From assembly GCF_002940945.1 (NCBI RefSeq), contig NZ_PNFV01000004.1, positions 136,662 to 200,661 on the forward strand: 64,000 nucleotides of DNA, read 5' to 3'. The DNA is from Limosilactobacillus pontis (GTDB lineage Bacteria; Bacillota; Bacilli; Lactobacillales; Lactobacillaceae). Shown one piece after another: positions 39,564 through 47,868 of this stretch. The translations under genes and the position numbers were made by a program. Under the pieces are notes generated by a model. It was given only the letters and a program-made list of their open reading frames with translations. It was not told the origin of the DNA and made no database searches. The stretch's first letter is position 1, and each line of letters opens with the position of its first letter.

Positions 39564-40694
39564 GTGCAGGGGCCGTATAAGATTATGTCGTTATTTGGAA
39601 CACGGGCAGAAGCATTGAAGCTGACCCCGGTGATTGAACGGATGCAGGCGGCACCAGCCATCTGGCAGCCGATCGTGGTCACTACCGCACAGAAACAACA
39701 TCAACCCCAGCTCCGGCAGGTCCTTGACCGCCTGCATATCACGCCGGACTTCAACCTTGATGTAGTCGATGGACCGGAATACGACCTAGTCGAGCAGCTC
39801 AGCAAACTCCTCCATAACCTGAACAACGTCATGCACGCTAGTCAGCCGGACATGATCTTGGTGGCCGGGGACGCGACGACTAGTCTGGCTGCCAGCCTGG
39901 TCTGTTTCTATCAGCACCTGCCCCTAGGACATGTTGAGGCTGGTCTGCGGACCTATGACAAGGAGGCGCCGTTTCCCGATGAAATGCATCGCCGTCTGAC
40001 CGATGACTTGGTGGATCTTTACTTCGCGCCGACAACCCGAGCCCGGGATAACCTGCTCAAGGAATCCCACCCAGCTAAGCAGATTTACGTTACCGGGAAC
40101 ACCTCAATTGACGCGGTTGAGGAGGCGCTCACGCCGGACTTTCATAGTGAACTTCTCAATCAGCTGCCGGCAAAGCACCGCTTGATCATTCTGACGATGA
40201 GCCGGCGAGAAAACATCGGCGAACCGATGCGTCAGGTCTTCCACACGGTTCGGGACATTGTCGAGACCAACTCGGACGTCGAACTGGTCTGCCCCTTGAC
40301 AGCGGATCCCGAGGTGATGAGTTTAGCTGAGGAAGTTCTCGGTGACCGTGACCGGATTCACCTGATTAAATCGTTGCCCCACAAGGACTTCTTGAATATC
40401 GCGGCCCGCAGCACCCTGATTATTACCGATTCCGGGACCATCCAGGAAGAAGCTCCGGCCCTGCACAAACCGGTTCTTCTTTTGCGGGAAAATACGGAAC
40501 GTCAGGAAGCCGTCGATGTGGGAGCGGTCCAGATCGTTGGTACCGATCCAACCAGCATCCAGCAGGCTGTCTTCATGCTGTTGAATGACAGTCACGCCTA
40601 TCAAAAGATGGCTACATCGCCAAACCCGTTTGGTGATGGGCACGCCAGCACCCGCATACTGGGGATCATTGCAGATTATTTGAAAGCAAAATAA
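39564..40694 (+). CDS. mnaA: UDP-N-acetylglucosamine 2-epimerase (non-hydrolysing)
   Basis: 376 residues from GTG 39564 (AAGGGGAG upstream). Family text is clear: SLFGTRAEALKLTPVI at the start, LVAGDATTSLAASL, HVEAGLRTYDKEAPFPDEMHRRLTDDL with its active-site residues, TGNTSIDAV, and ITDSGTIQEEAPALHKPVLLLRENTERQE for UDP binding. It interconverts UDP-GlcNAc and UDP-ManNAc for wall teichoic acid linkage units or polysaccharides. It lies 6.4 kb upstream of the exopolysaccharide cluster and could supply it. Monocistronic. Confidence 0.93.
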   Translation: MQGPYKIMSLFGTRAEALKLTPVIERMQAAPAIWQPIVVTTAQKQHQPQLRQVLDRLHITPDFNLDVVDGPEYDLVEQLSKLLHNLNNVMHASQPDMILVAGDATTSLAASLVCFYQHLPLGHVEAGLRTYDKEAPFPDEMHRRLTDDLVDLYFAPTTRARDNLLKESHPAKQIYVTGNTSIDAVEEALTPDFHSELLNQLPAKHRLIILTMSRRENIGEPMRQVFHTVRDIVETNSDVELVCPLTADPEVMSLAEEVLGDRDRIHLIKSLPHKDFLNIAARSTLIITDSGTIQEEAPALHKPVLLLRENTERQEAVDVGAVQIVGTDPTSIQQAVFMLLNDSHAYQKMATSPNPFGDGHASTRILGIIADYLKAK

Positions 40695-40717
40695 TTTAAG
40701 AAAGTTTCGTAAGTAAA

Positions 40718-40755
40718 AGAGGCCTTCAGTGTTGAAACGCTGGAAGCCTCTTTGT
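40718..40755. terminator. bidirectional terminator between mnaA and the GtrA-like gene
   Basis: AGAGGCCTTCAGTG pairs with CGCTGGAAGCCTCT around TTGAAA (one unpaired C in the left arm), with T/A runs on both sides. Confidence 0.8.
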
Positions 40756-40776
40756 ATACTGCTCTGTTTTTTCTGA

Positions 40777-41235
40777 TTATTCTTTATTCTTACCGTGCTC
40801 CACGATGTCGCGGTTATCATGAAAAATCAGCCATTTTGAGAAGATATAGTTGGCGATCACGACGATGACGTTATCGATAATCTTGACGATCAGCTGTTGG
40901 ATTGGGCTGTCGAATTTTAGCAAGCTGATACCGACGTACATGATGATCACATCCATTATTAGGGTCAGCCCCCGGTAGAAGTAGAACCAGAAGAACTCCT
41001 TCAAGAAGGCTTTAACGGTCGAGTAGTGAGAGCCAAAGACCCAGACCTTGTTGGTGAAGTAGGCGACCAGCACTGATAAGAACCAGGCGATCACGTTGGC
41101 CAGCTGGTAGTTCCAGTGGATTCCGGAGCTTAGGAACTGGAAGACCACGATGTTGACGACCGTGGTGACGACACCCCAGAAGAGGTAGGCGATAATGGAG
41201 CGGTACTTGTTGAAAAGACGGATGAGCTTAGTCAT
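40777..41235 (-). CDS. GtrA-family membrane protein
   Basis: 152 residues from ATG 41233-41235, overlapping the flavodoxin gene's end by eight bases. Four membrane segments are visible (IIAYLFWGVVTTVVNIVVF, LANVIAWFLSVLVAYFT, FYRGLTLIMDVIIMYVGI, IIDNVIVVIANYIF). The FTNKVWVF and ANYIFSKWLIF texts are typical of GtrA proteins, which help flip polyprenyl-linked sugars or support teichoic-acid glycosylation. It is translationally coupled to a flavodoxin, an unexpected partner. A GtrB-like glycosyltransferase that could work with it is encoded at 47869. Confidence 0.85.
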   Translation of the reverse strand: MTKLIRLFNKYRSIIAYLFWGVVTTVVNIVVFQFLSSGIHWNYQLANVIAWFLSVLVAYFTNKVWVFGSHYSTVKAFLKEFFWFYFYRGLTLIMDVIIMYVGISLLKFDSPIQQLIVKIIDNVIVVIANYIFSKWLIFHDNRDIVEHGKNKE

Positions 41236-41683
41236 TGGCCTTCGCCGCCTTCTCGACCAGCTGCTTGGCAAAGGCGTCCAGCTTCTTGATGTCGTCTTCG
41301 TCTGGGGCCAGGTTGATGTGGACGTTTTCAGCTCCCTTGATAGCACCGGTTTTGGCCAAGGCGGCACCGAACTTGTCGACGGCTACGCAGAAGTCGTCCC
41401 CATAGAAGGTATCGCCGGAGCCAGCCACCCCGTAGACCTTCCCAGTTAGTTGTTCCTCCTGGAGATCATCATAGAAGTCGAGTCCTTCTTCAGGCAAGGC
41501 ACCCTCATCGTAAGTGTATGGACAGATGACGCAGATATCGACGTCGCTGAAGTCGGCGGGGTCGGCCATCGTCATCTCGGTCTCCTCGACGTCAACGTCC
41601 AGGTCCTCCAGGGCATCGGTGATGATGTCGGCCACGTCCTCGTTATTACCGGTGATTGTCGCGTAGACCACAAGAGCTTTCAT
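41228..41683 (-). CDS. flavodoxin
   Basis: 151 residues from ATG 41681-41683 behind GGAGG. The FMN phosphate loop is YATITGNNEDVADI near the start; PYTYDEGALPE and AGSGDTFYGDDFC form the two flavin-side loops. The pI is very low, as for electron-carrier flavodoxins. Expressed from a TGTTATAAT promoter at 41719-41727. Confidence 0.9.
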   Translation of the reverse strand: MKALVVYATITGNNEDVADIITDALEDLDVDVEETEMTMADPADFSDVDICVICPYTYDEGALPEEGLDFYDDLQEEQLTGKVYGVAGSGDTFYGDDFCVAVDKFGAALAKTGAIKGAENVHINLAPDEDDIKKLDAFAKQLVEKAAKAND

Positions 41684-41718
41684 TAATAATTCCTCCATAA
41701 ATAGATTGTTGCCACTTA

Positions 41719-41727
41719 ATTATAACA
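41719..41727 (-). promoter_or_regulatory. extended -10 promoter of the flavodoxin gene
   Basis: TG-T-TATAAT on the minus strand, 36 bases before the start codon. Confidence 0.55.
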
Positions 41728-41757
41728 GTTTCATAGTATAGCATGCTGGGGAACTAG

Positions 41758-41766
41758 TGGTATACT
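41758..41766 (+). promoter_or_regulatory. extended -10 promoter of map
   Basis: TG-G-TATACT about 30 bases before the methionine aminopeptidase start. Confidence 0.5.
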
Positions 41767-41796
41767 GTTAAAGATAGATATGTCAAAAAAGGAGAC

Positions 41797-42663
41797 ATGA
41801 TTAAGAGAATGATTACGTTAAAATCACCTCGTGAAATTGAAGCGATGGAAAAGGCCGGGGCCGCATTAGCGGGAATGCACCTCGGGATTCGTGAGTTTAT
41901 CCGGCCGGGGATGTCCAGCTGGAAGATTGAAGAATTTGCCCGCAAGTACTTCAAGGCAGCTGGCGCTAAGGCTGAGCAGATTGGTTTTGAAGGCTACAAG
42001 TACGCCACCTGTGTCAGTGTCAACGATGAGATCTGCCACGGCTTTCCTCGTAAGAACCTGATTCTGAAGAAGGGAGACTTGGTTAAGGTCGACACTGTTG
42101 TCAGTGTTGACGGCTTCTTCAGCGACTCCTGCTGGTCCTACGCGGTCGGCGAAGTTAAGCCGGAGATCGCCAAGCTGATGGACGTCACCAAGCAGGCCCT
42201 CTTCATGGGAATCGACCAGTGTGTTCCGGGCAACCGAATCGGTGACATTGGTGCTGTAATTCAGCACTACACCGAGGACGAGAATGGCTACGGCGATGTT
42301 CGTGAATTCGTCGGCCACGGGATCCAGCCAACGATGCATGAAGATCCAATGGTACCGCACTATGGTGAACACGGCCAAGGGCTGCGTATGAGAAACGGTA
42401 TGACGATTACCGTTGAACCGATGATCAATACTGGTACCTGGGAAGCCGACACCAGCGATCCAAGCGGTTGGCTGGCCAAGACGGCTGATGGTGGCTGGTC
42501 TTGCCAGTATGAGCACACCCTGGTCATTACCAATGATGGTCCGAAGATCCTAACTTCACAGGATCCGGCAGCTGATGCCAAGTACCTTTACGATGATAAC
42601 TATGCTGAATATCTCGACCACTACGGCAAGATTGCCCGTGAGATCGCCGAGCAGTTCAAGTAA
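41797..42663 (+). CDS. map: type I methionine aminopeptidase
   Basis: 288 residues. The family text MITLKSPREIEAMEKAGA is followed by the metal ligands in VDTVVSVDGFFSDSCW (two Asp), GHGIQP (His), TVEPMI (Glu) and YEHTLVI (Glu), so the dinuclear site is complete. The start is uncertain: ATG 41797 is only two bases after AAGGAG, while ATG 41809 begins at the usual first residue but has 14-base spacing. The enzyme removes N-terminal Met before small residues; in this genome it would be needed to expose the Thr of the Ntn protein at 27741. Confidence 0.93.
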   Translation: MIKRMITLKSPREIEAMEKAGAALAGMHLGIREFIRPGMSSWKIEEFARKYFKAAGAKAEQIGFEGYKYATCVSVNDEICHGFPRKNLILKKGDLVKVDTVVSVDGFFSDSCWSYAVGEVKPEIAKLMDVTKQALFMGIDQCVPGNRIGDIGAVIQHYTEDENGYGDVREFVGHGIQPTMHEDPMVPHYGEHGQGLRMRNGMTITVEPMINTGTWEADTSDPSGWLAKTADGGWSCQYEHTLVITNDGPKILTSQDPAADAKYLYDDNYAEYLDHYGKIAREIAEQFK

Positions 42664-42669
42664 GGCAAG

Positions 42670-42705
42670 GGAAGACACCCAATTTTCGGGAGGCCTTCCT
42701 TTTTT
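42670..42705 (+). terminator. terminator after map
   Basis: GGAAG and CCC arms pair with GGG and CTTCC, with bulges, followed by TTTTTT. Confidence 0.75.
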
Positions 42706-43104
42706 GTATGCAAATTGTTGATTTAACTTTTAAAACGAAATATACAAATGAGGATTTTGGATGATTCACTTTATTTTATTAAGTAAAACTGGAGATATAG
42801 CTAAATAATATAAGGCGACTAATTGCTTCCTTATTTTAAAAATAAGTTTTTTTAGAATGAATTGAATAGCACAGTAGTAATAAATTGTTTTCCAAATCGA
42901 CAGATTCATGCATGAATAACCATTTTATTGAAGAATATACATCGATAAGGTCGAATATACATTCAAAAGTGCATATTTTTGATGAGAAAATGATTAGAAT
43001 TAGTCATGACTGCTTTTATTTCTATCAGAAAAGACTATACTTAGATTATTAAATGATTTCTTATTTTTATTTAAGAAAGCAAATTTTTTTGGAGGTCTAA
43101 TAAA
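42706..43104. other. 399-base AT-rich upstream region of the YjeM-type gene
   Basis: No ORF. It contains a perfect palindrome ATTCATGCATGAAT at 42904-42917, two direct GAATATACAT repeats at 42933 and 42953 (20-base period), and an imperfect dyad AATATACATT...AGTGCATATT just after. A long regulated leader is likely. Confidence 0.5.
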
Positions 43105-44616
43105 TTGGACGATCAAAGTGGTAATACAAAGAAAATGATTACTACCTTCGGCCTAGTGACGATGATCATTACCTCAATCTTCGGATTTGGGAATGTTTCA
43201 AACGCCTACTTGCAAATGGGTTACGGTAGTATTATCTGGTACGCATTAGCCGGGATTTGTTTCTTCTTCCCGTGTGGCTTAATGATGGCCGAATATGGTT
43301 CGACGTTTAAGGACGCCAAGGGTGGTATCTACTCCTGGTTGGCCGGTTCGATTGGTGAACGGATGGCCTTCATCGGGACTTTCGTTTGGTTAGCATCCTG
43401 GATTGTCTGGATGGTATCGACCGCCTCCCGGATCTGGATCACCTTCTCTGCATTGATTTTCGGGAAGGATACGACTCAGCAGTGGCACTTCTTAGGCCTG
43501 ACCTCGACCGAACTGATCGGGGTTCTCGGGATTATCCTGATGCTGGTCTGCACCTACTTCAGTTCTCGTGGCATGACGGCGATTGCTCGAGTTGGTTCGC
43601 TTGGTGGGATCTTTACCGTGGTTGTTAACATCATTTACGTTATCGCAGCAATTATTGTTTTAATCGTTAACAAGGGTGTAATTGCCCAGCCATTCCATGG
43701 TGCCAAGGATCTGATTCTTTCACCAAACCCACAATTCCAGACGCCAATTGCCATTATTTCATTCGTTGTTTACGCCATCTTCGCTTACGGAGGGATGGAG
43801 TCCTTGGGGTCCGTTACTGATAGTATGAAGAACCCTGAAAAGACGTTCCCACGTGGCCTGATCATCGCCTCCATCTTCACGATTGGGGCCTACGTTATCA
43901 TGATCATCATGGCTGGTTGGTTCGCCAATTACAATGGTGACTTTGCTAAGGGTTCCACCAACCTGGGGAACGCCACCTACGTGCTCTTCAATATCCTGGG
44001 GGTAAAGCTGGGCTTGGCACTTGGCTGCTCTCACGCAACTGCCCTGGTTTGGGGGGCTGCCATGACGCGGATTGTTGCCTTCTCACAGGCCCTTGGTTTC
44101 CTTGGTGCCCTCTTCGTCCTGATGTATTCTCCAATCAAGGCCTTCATCCTGGGTTCCAACCCAGAACTCTGGCCAAAGAAGCTAACCAAGCTGAACAAGG
44201 CTGGGATGCCTGCCAACGCTATGTGGCTGCAGGTGATCATCGTTTCCATCATCATCTTCCTGGTGGCCTTCGGTGGTTCCGCTGCGCAGAAGTTCTACAC
44301 GATTCTGACCGACATGGCCAACGTGTCAACCTGCTTCCCATACCTGTTCTTAGTTGGTGCCTTCCCATTCTTCAAGGCAAAGAAGGATCTCGACCGGCCA
44401 TTCGTGGTCTTCAAGAACCGCTTCTGGACTAATGTCTTGGTATGTTTCGTTGAAATCATTCTGATTGTCGGGATTATCTTCACCTTCGTTCAACCAATGT
44501 TGGATCACGATTGGCAGACAGCCTTCTGGACGATCGCCGGCCCAATCTTCTTCGCCGTCGTTGCCCTGATCTTCTACCAGATTTCTGCTAAGAAGCACCA
44601 CATCAGTGAAAAATAG
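43105..44616 (+). CDS. yjeM: YjeM-type APC-family amino acid permease
   Basis: 503 residues from a TTG with GGAGG nine bases upstream. About twelve membrane segments. Text matches E. coli YjeM closely: ITSIFGFGNVSNAYLQMGYG, MMAEYGSTFKDAKGGIYSW, FIGTFVWLASWIVWMVS, FAYGGMESLGSVTDSMKNPEKTF, and PYLFLVGAFPFFKAKKDLDRPFVVFK. It belongs to the glutamate/GABA antiporter group; the substrate of YjeM itself is not established. The long AT-rich leader with dyads suggests conditional expression. Confidence 0.87.
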   Translation: MDDQSGNTKKMITTFGLVTMIITSIFGFGNVSNAYLQMGYGSIIWYALAGICFFFPCGLMMAEYGSTFKDAKGGIYSWLAGSIGERMAFIGTFVWLASWIVWMVSTASRIWITFSALIFGKDTTQQWHFLGLTSTELIGVLGIILMLVCTYFSSRGMTAIARVGSLGGIFTVVVNIIYVIAAIIVLIVNKGVIAQPFHGAKDLILSPNPQFQTPIAIISFVVYAIFAYGGMESLGSVTDSMKNPEKTFPRGLIIASIFTIGAYVIMIIMAGWFANYNGDFAKGSTNLGNATYVLFNILGVKLGLALGCSHATALVWGAAMTRIVAFSQALGFLGALFVLMYSPIKAFILGSNPELWPKKLTKLNKAGMPANAMWLQVIIVSIIIFLVAFGGSAAQKFYTILTDMANVSTCFPYLFLVGAFPFFKAKKDLDRPFVVFKNRFWTNVLVCFVEIILIVGIIFTFVQPMLDHDWQTAFWTIAGPIFFAVVALIFYQISAKKHHISEK

Positions 44617-44633
44617 TTAATTTATCCTTATGT

Positions 44634-44672
44634 TAAGGTCCGCTAACAAATTGCTAGCGGACCTTATTTTTT
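44634..44672. terminator. terminator after the YjeM-type gene
   Basis: AAGGTCCGCTA pairs perfectly with TAGCGGACCTT around ACAAATTGC, followed by ATTTTTT. Confidence 0.88.
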
Positions 44673-44682
44673 GTTCCCGGTC

Positions 44683-44691
44683 TGGTATAAT
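44683..44691 (+). promoter_or_regulatory. extended -10 promoter of the YihY/BrkB-family gene
   Basis: TG-G-TATAAT, 26 bases before the start codon; no clear -35 box. Confidence 0.55.
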
Positions 44692-44717
44692 AGCCCTATA
44701 TCTTTGGGAGGGTAGTC

Positions 44718-45611
44718 ATGACGAAAGAGCCGGGCAAAATGAAGAGTTTTATTACGCTGTTGATGGAGCATTTCCAGATGGCGCAGATTTCGAGCTCGGC
44801 AGCGGTGCTAGCCTACTACACCCTGCTATCGATTTTTCCGGCTGTCCTGGTGATTGGGAACCTTTTACCAATGATGGGACTCGATGCCAAAACGGTTCTG
44901 AGCTACCTTCAGACGGCGGTTCCGGATGCCGTCTATGGCTTCCTCCAACCATTGATTTATGACTTTCTCCAACGGGGAAGTGGTGGTTTGCTGACGACCG
45001 GGGCCCTGATTGCCCTCTGGTCGACCAGCCAGGGAATTGCGGCCTTTCAGCGGAGTGTCAACCTGACCTACGGGGTGGCCCGCAACCAGAACCCGGTCAG
45101 CAATCGGGTGATCTCCTTTATCTGGATGATTGTCGTGTTGGCCATCATCTTCGTGATCGTTCTCTTGTACGGGCTGGGTGAGCAGGTCCTGAAGAGTGTC
45201 CAACCGATCTTCCACTTCCGTCAAGAATATATCTACCTTTTCAACTCTTGGCGCTGGCCGGTAACCTTTGCCGTCCTCTTTATCGCCCTCTGCCTTCTTT
45301 ATTACTTTGTGCCCAATGCCAAAGTTCGCTTGCGCTATGCGGTGGCCGGGGCTTTCATGGCGGCGCTCCTCTGGATGGGGCTGTCACGGCTGTTTTCCTT
45401 TTACACGGTTATCTTCCGCCACAGCGTTATCTCATACCGGACGATTGGTGCCTTTATTGCCATGATGGTTTGGCTGGACTTCTCCGGCTACATCATTATG
45501 CTGGGAGCCGTTCTCAATGCAACTCTCCAAGAGGCTCATGAGGGTGAGTTGCACGAGCGGGAGCATTTCTGGCAGTTAGGTGACAATCGGCATAATAAAA
45601 AAGAGCAGTAG
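44718..45611 (+). CDS. YihY/BrkB-family membrane protein
   Basis: 297 residues with six membrane segments. The family text is clear: SSAAVLAYYTLLSIFPAVLV near the start, ALWSTSQGIAAFQRSVNLTYGV in the middle, YYFVPNAKVRLRYAVAGAFMAALLW later and IGAFIAMMVWLDFSGYIIMLGAVLNA near the end. Function is unsettled (once called ribonuclease BN or virulence factor BrkB); transport or envelope roles are proposed. Monocistronic, ending within a shared terminator. Confidence 0.9.
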   Translation: MTKEPGKMKSFITLLMEHFQMAQISSSAAVLAYYTLLSIFPAVLVIGNLLPMMGLDAKTVLSYLQTAVPDAVYGFLQPLIYDFLQRGSGGLLTTGALIALWSTSQGIAAFQRSVNLTYGVARNQNPVSNRVISFIWMIVVLAIIFVIVLLYGLGEQVLKSVQPIFHFRQEYIYLFNSWRWPVTFAVLFIALCLLYYFVPNAKVRLRYAVAGAFMAALLWMGLSRLFSFYTVIFRHSVISYRTIGAFIAMMVWLDFSGYIIMLGAVLNATLQEAHEGELHEREHFWQLGDNRHNKKEQ

Positions 45612-45629
45612 CCGGGTTGGCTACTGCTC
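45603..45629 (-). terminator. terminator of the DUF1659/DUF2922 operon
   Basis: GAGCAGTAGCC / GGCTACTGCTC perfect hairpin with GGGTT loop; T run on the minus strand. It overlaps the end of the convergent BrkB-family gene. Confidence 0.8.
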
Positions 45630-45647
45630 GCTTTGTTCGCGGGAGGA

Positions 45648-45890
45648 TTACTTTGCAAGGGTCTTGGCGGCTGCGTCATTGAAGAGCACGGTGTCGACCG
45701 TGTCAACATACTTGGCAGCTAGTGGGGTGACGCATAGTTGTTCGTCACCTTTGACGAAGAGATTGGCGGCAGCGATGAGTTCCATTGCTTGCCGGACAGT
45801 CTTAGCGTCGAGATTGCTGTTGGCATAGCCAAGCTTGAGCAGGTGCTTCTTACCCTTGCTGGTCTTGAATGTGAGGTTGAGTGATTTCAT
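45648..45890 (-). CDS. DUF2922 family small protein
   Basis: 80 residues. LNLTFKTSKGKKHLLKLGYAN and VRQAMELIAAANLF are typical of DUF2922, a small Firmicutes protein that nearly always follows a DUF1659 gene, as here. Function unknown. Confidence 0.75.
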   Translation of the reverse strand: MKSLNLTFKTSKGKKHLLKLGYANSNLDAKTVRQAMELIAAANLFVKGDEQLCVTPLAAKYVDTVDTVLFNDAAAKTLAK

Positions 45891-45914
45891 ATTGACTTAC
45901 CTTCCTTTGCTTGC

Positions 45915-46127
45915 TTAGTCGATAGCGACGTGATCCGTGACAATGACGTTGACACCAACACATTTTTCGTTGGTCAACAAGGCAACCGCCTGGGTCAGGC
46001 TGATAAGCTGGTCATTGCTGAATTGCTGACTAACATTATTGAAGAGGTGGTTAACTCCTTTAGGATGTTGGTCACCAACCATCGTGACTTGAACCTTTGC
46101 AGCCTTGAATTGACGTTCCATACTCAT
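45915..46127 (-). CDS. DUF1659 family small protein
   Basis: 70 residues from ATG 46125-46127, with AAAGGAG about nine bases upstream. The pattern LISLTQAVALLTNEKCVGVNVIVTDHV fits DUF1659. It is the first gene of a two-gene operon with DUF2922 and is divergent from recX. Function unknown. Confidence 0.72.
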   Translation of the reverse strand: MSMERQFKAAKVQVTMVGDQHPKGVNHLFNNVSQQFSNDQLISLTQAVALLTNEKCVGVNVIVTDHVAID

Positions 46128-46224
46128 GTTGAGCACTCCTTTACTGTTAGTGTTGATAAGTAGCGGCCGCTGCTTACACTTATACAGACGGTTGAGGAGG
46201 ACCAATGTAAAGGAGAATTTTAAA

Positions 46225-47025
46225 ATGGGTCAAATTACTAAAATTGAAGCCCAAAAACGGCGCGGGCGTTACAATGTTTATCTGGATGGCAAGTACGCTT
46301 TTCCGGTGGCCGAGAGTGTCCTGATCAAGTTTCGTCTAATGAAGGGACTGGAGCTGGATAAGAAGCAGGTGGCCGCAATCACGACCGCCGACCAGCAGGC
46401 GCGGGCCTACTCGCGAATGTTGGACTATCTAGCCCACCAGTTGCGAACGGAGAGCGACATTATCAAAAAGCTCCACGATTTGGAAATACCGGAGCAATTT
46501 ATTGCTCCGATCATGCAGAAACTGCGCGACCAGCACCTGGTGGACGATCACGAGTACGCTGCCAGTTATGTGCGAACGGCGATGATTACCAGTTTTAAAG
46601 GCCCCGGTGTAATTCGTCAGCACCTGCGAATGAAGAAGATCGGGGAAAACGACATCGACGACGCCTTGGCCCAGTTTACCCCTGAACAGCAGCAGGCCAA
46701 TGCCAGCAAGCTGGCTGAGAAGCTTTTCCGTCGCTATCGCAATCAACCCCTAAGGCGTCAGGAGCAGAAAGTTCGTCAGGGGTTGTTGACTAAGGGCTAT
46801 GCCGGTGGAATCTTTGACCAGATCCGTGACCAGGTGAGTCCTCAGGAGGATCTAGACCAGCAGGAGGACCTGTTGGCAAAGACGGCGGAAAAACTCTGGC
46901 GGCGCTACCGGCGTTACACCGGCCGCGACAGGATCCAGCACTTTAAGCAGGGGATGTACCGGCGGGGGTTCGACCTCGATCGGGTACAGGTCTGGTTGGA
47001 CGAGCAGGAAGAAGGGCTTTCCTAA
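46225..47025 (+). CDS. recX: RecX regulatory protein
   Basis: 266 residues from ATG 46225 (AAAGGAG upstream). The text ITKIEAQKRRGRYNVYLDGKYAFPVAESVL (in two parts) is the typical Lactobacillales RecX start. Three tandem three-helix repeats follow, with AYSRMLDYLAHQLRTESDI, YAASYVRTAMITSFKGPGVI and the longer C-terminal copies YRRYTGRDRIQHFKQGMYRRGFDLDRV. RecX binds RecA filaments and limits recombination and the SOS response. recA is not adjacent. Confidence 0.9.
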   Translation: MGQITKIEAQKRRGRYNVYLDGKYAFPVAESVLIKFRLMKGLELDKKQVAAITTADQQARAYSRMLDYLAHQLRTESDIIKKLHDLEIPEQFIAPIMQKLRDQHLVDDHEYAASYVRTAMITSFKGPGVIRQHLRMKKIGENDIDDALAQFTPEQQQANASKLAEKLFRRYRNQPLRRQEQKVRQGLLTKGYAGGIFDQIRDQVSPQEDLDQQEDLLAKTAEKLWRRYRRYTGRDRIQHFKQGMYRRGFDLDRVQVWLDEQEEGLS

Positions 47026-47087
47026 TGAGGAATTTATTGGTATTATTTAATTTGATTGTATTTTACTAAAAATAGGAGTTTACTATC

Positions 47088-47855
47088 TTGAAAGTAAAAA
47101 TCTTAGTTGCCGTTCATAAAAACTACCGGATGCCGGATGACCCAATGTATCTGCCAATTTTTGTCGGTAAGGAAATTCATCCGACGGTTAACCATACTTT
47201 TCAAGGTGACAACACAGGAGATAATATTTCTGCGAAGAATCCTCACTATAATGAATTAACTGCTCTCTACTGGGGATGGAAGAATCTCGACGTCGATGCC
47301 CTTGGCCTGGTTCATTATCGGCGTTATCTATCCTTGGGTCATTCTAAGGATCTGTCAACTATCCTTAATCAGCAGCAGGTTGAACAGCTTTTCCAGAATG
47401 CAGATGTAATCTTGCCGAAGAAACGGCATTATTACATTGAAACAAACGAATCTCATTATCTGCATGTTCATGAGCACGCGCCACTAGAAATTACCCGACA
47501 GGTATTGAAGAAGGATTACCCGGAGTATGTGCCCGCCTTTGAACACGTGATGAAGCAGACTAGCGCCCACTACTTCAATATGATGATTATGAAAAAACAG
47601 CCTCTGGATGAGTACTGCAGCTGGCTGTTTGAGGTGCTGGGCAAGGTTGAACAGCAGGTTGACTATGCTGACTATACACCGTACGAACAGCGGGTCTTCG
47701 GTTTTTTGAGTGAACTCCTGCTCGATACTTGGTTGGGAACTCACCCGGAATACAAGACGGTAGAGGTTAACCGAGTCTTTCTTGAGAAGCAAAATTGGCC
47801 GCTGAAGATCGCTAAGTTCTTGAAACGGAAGGTTACCGGTCATGGTGAGCATTAA
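47088..47855 (+). CDS. DUF4422 glycosyltransferase-like protein, start of the exopolysaccharide cluster
   Basis: 255 residues from TTG with AGGAG eight bases upstream. The start KVKILVAVHKNYRMP, the ALYWGWKNLDVDALGLVHYRRYL segment and the YFNMMIMKK segment are typical of DUF4422, a family found in capsule and exopolysaccharide loci and probably transferring a sugar. It opens a run of same-strand polysaccharide genes that continues to 57954. Confidence 0.83.
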   Translation: MKVKILVAVHKNYRMPDDPMYLPIFVGKEIHPTVNHTFQGDNTGDNISAKNPHYNELTALYWGWKNLDVDALGLVHYRRYLSLGHSKDLSTILNQQQVEQLFQNADVILPKKRHYYIETNESHYLHVHEHAPLEITRQVLKKDYPEYVPAFEHVMKQTSAHYFNMMIMKKQPLDEYCSWLFEVLGKVEQQVDYADYTPYEQRVFGFLSELLLDTWLGTHPEYKTVEVNRVFLEKQNWPLKIAKFLKRKVTGHGEH

Positions 47856-47868
47856 TTAGTGAGGTGTT

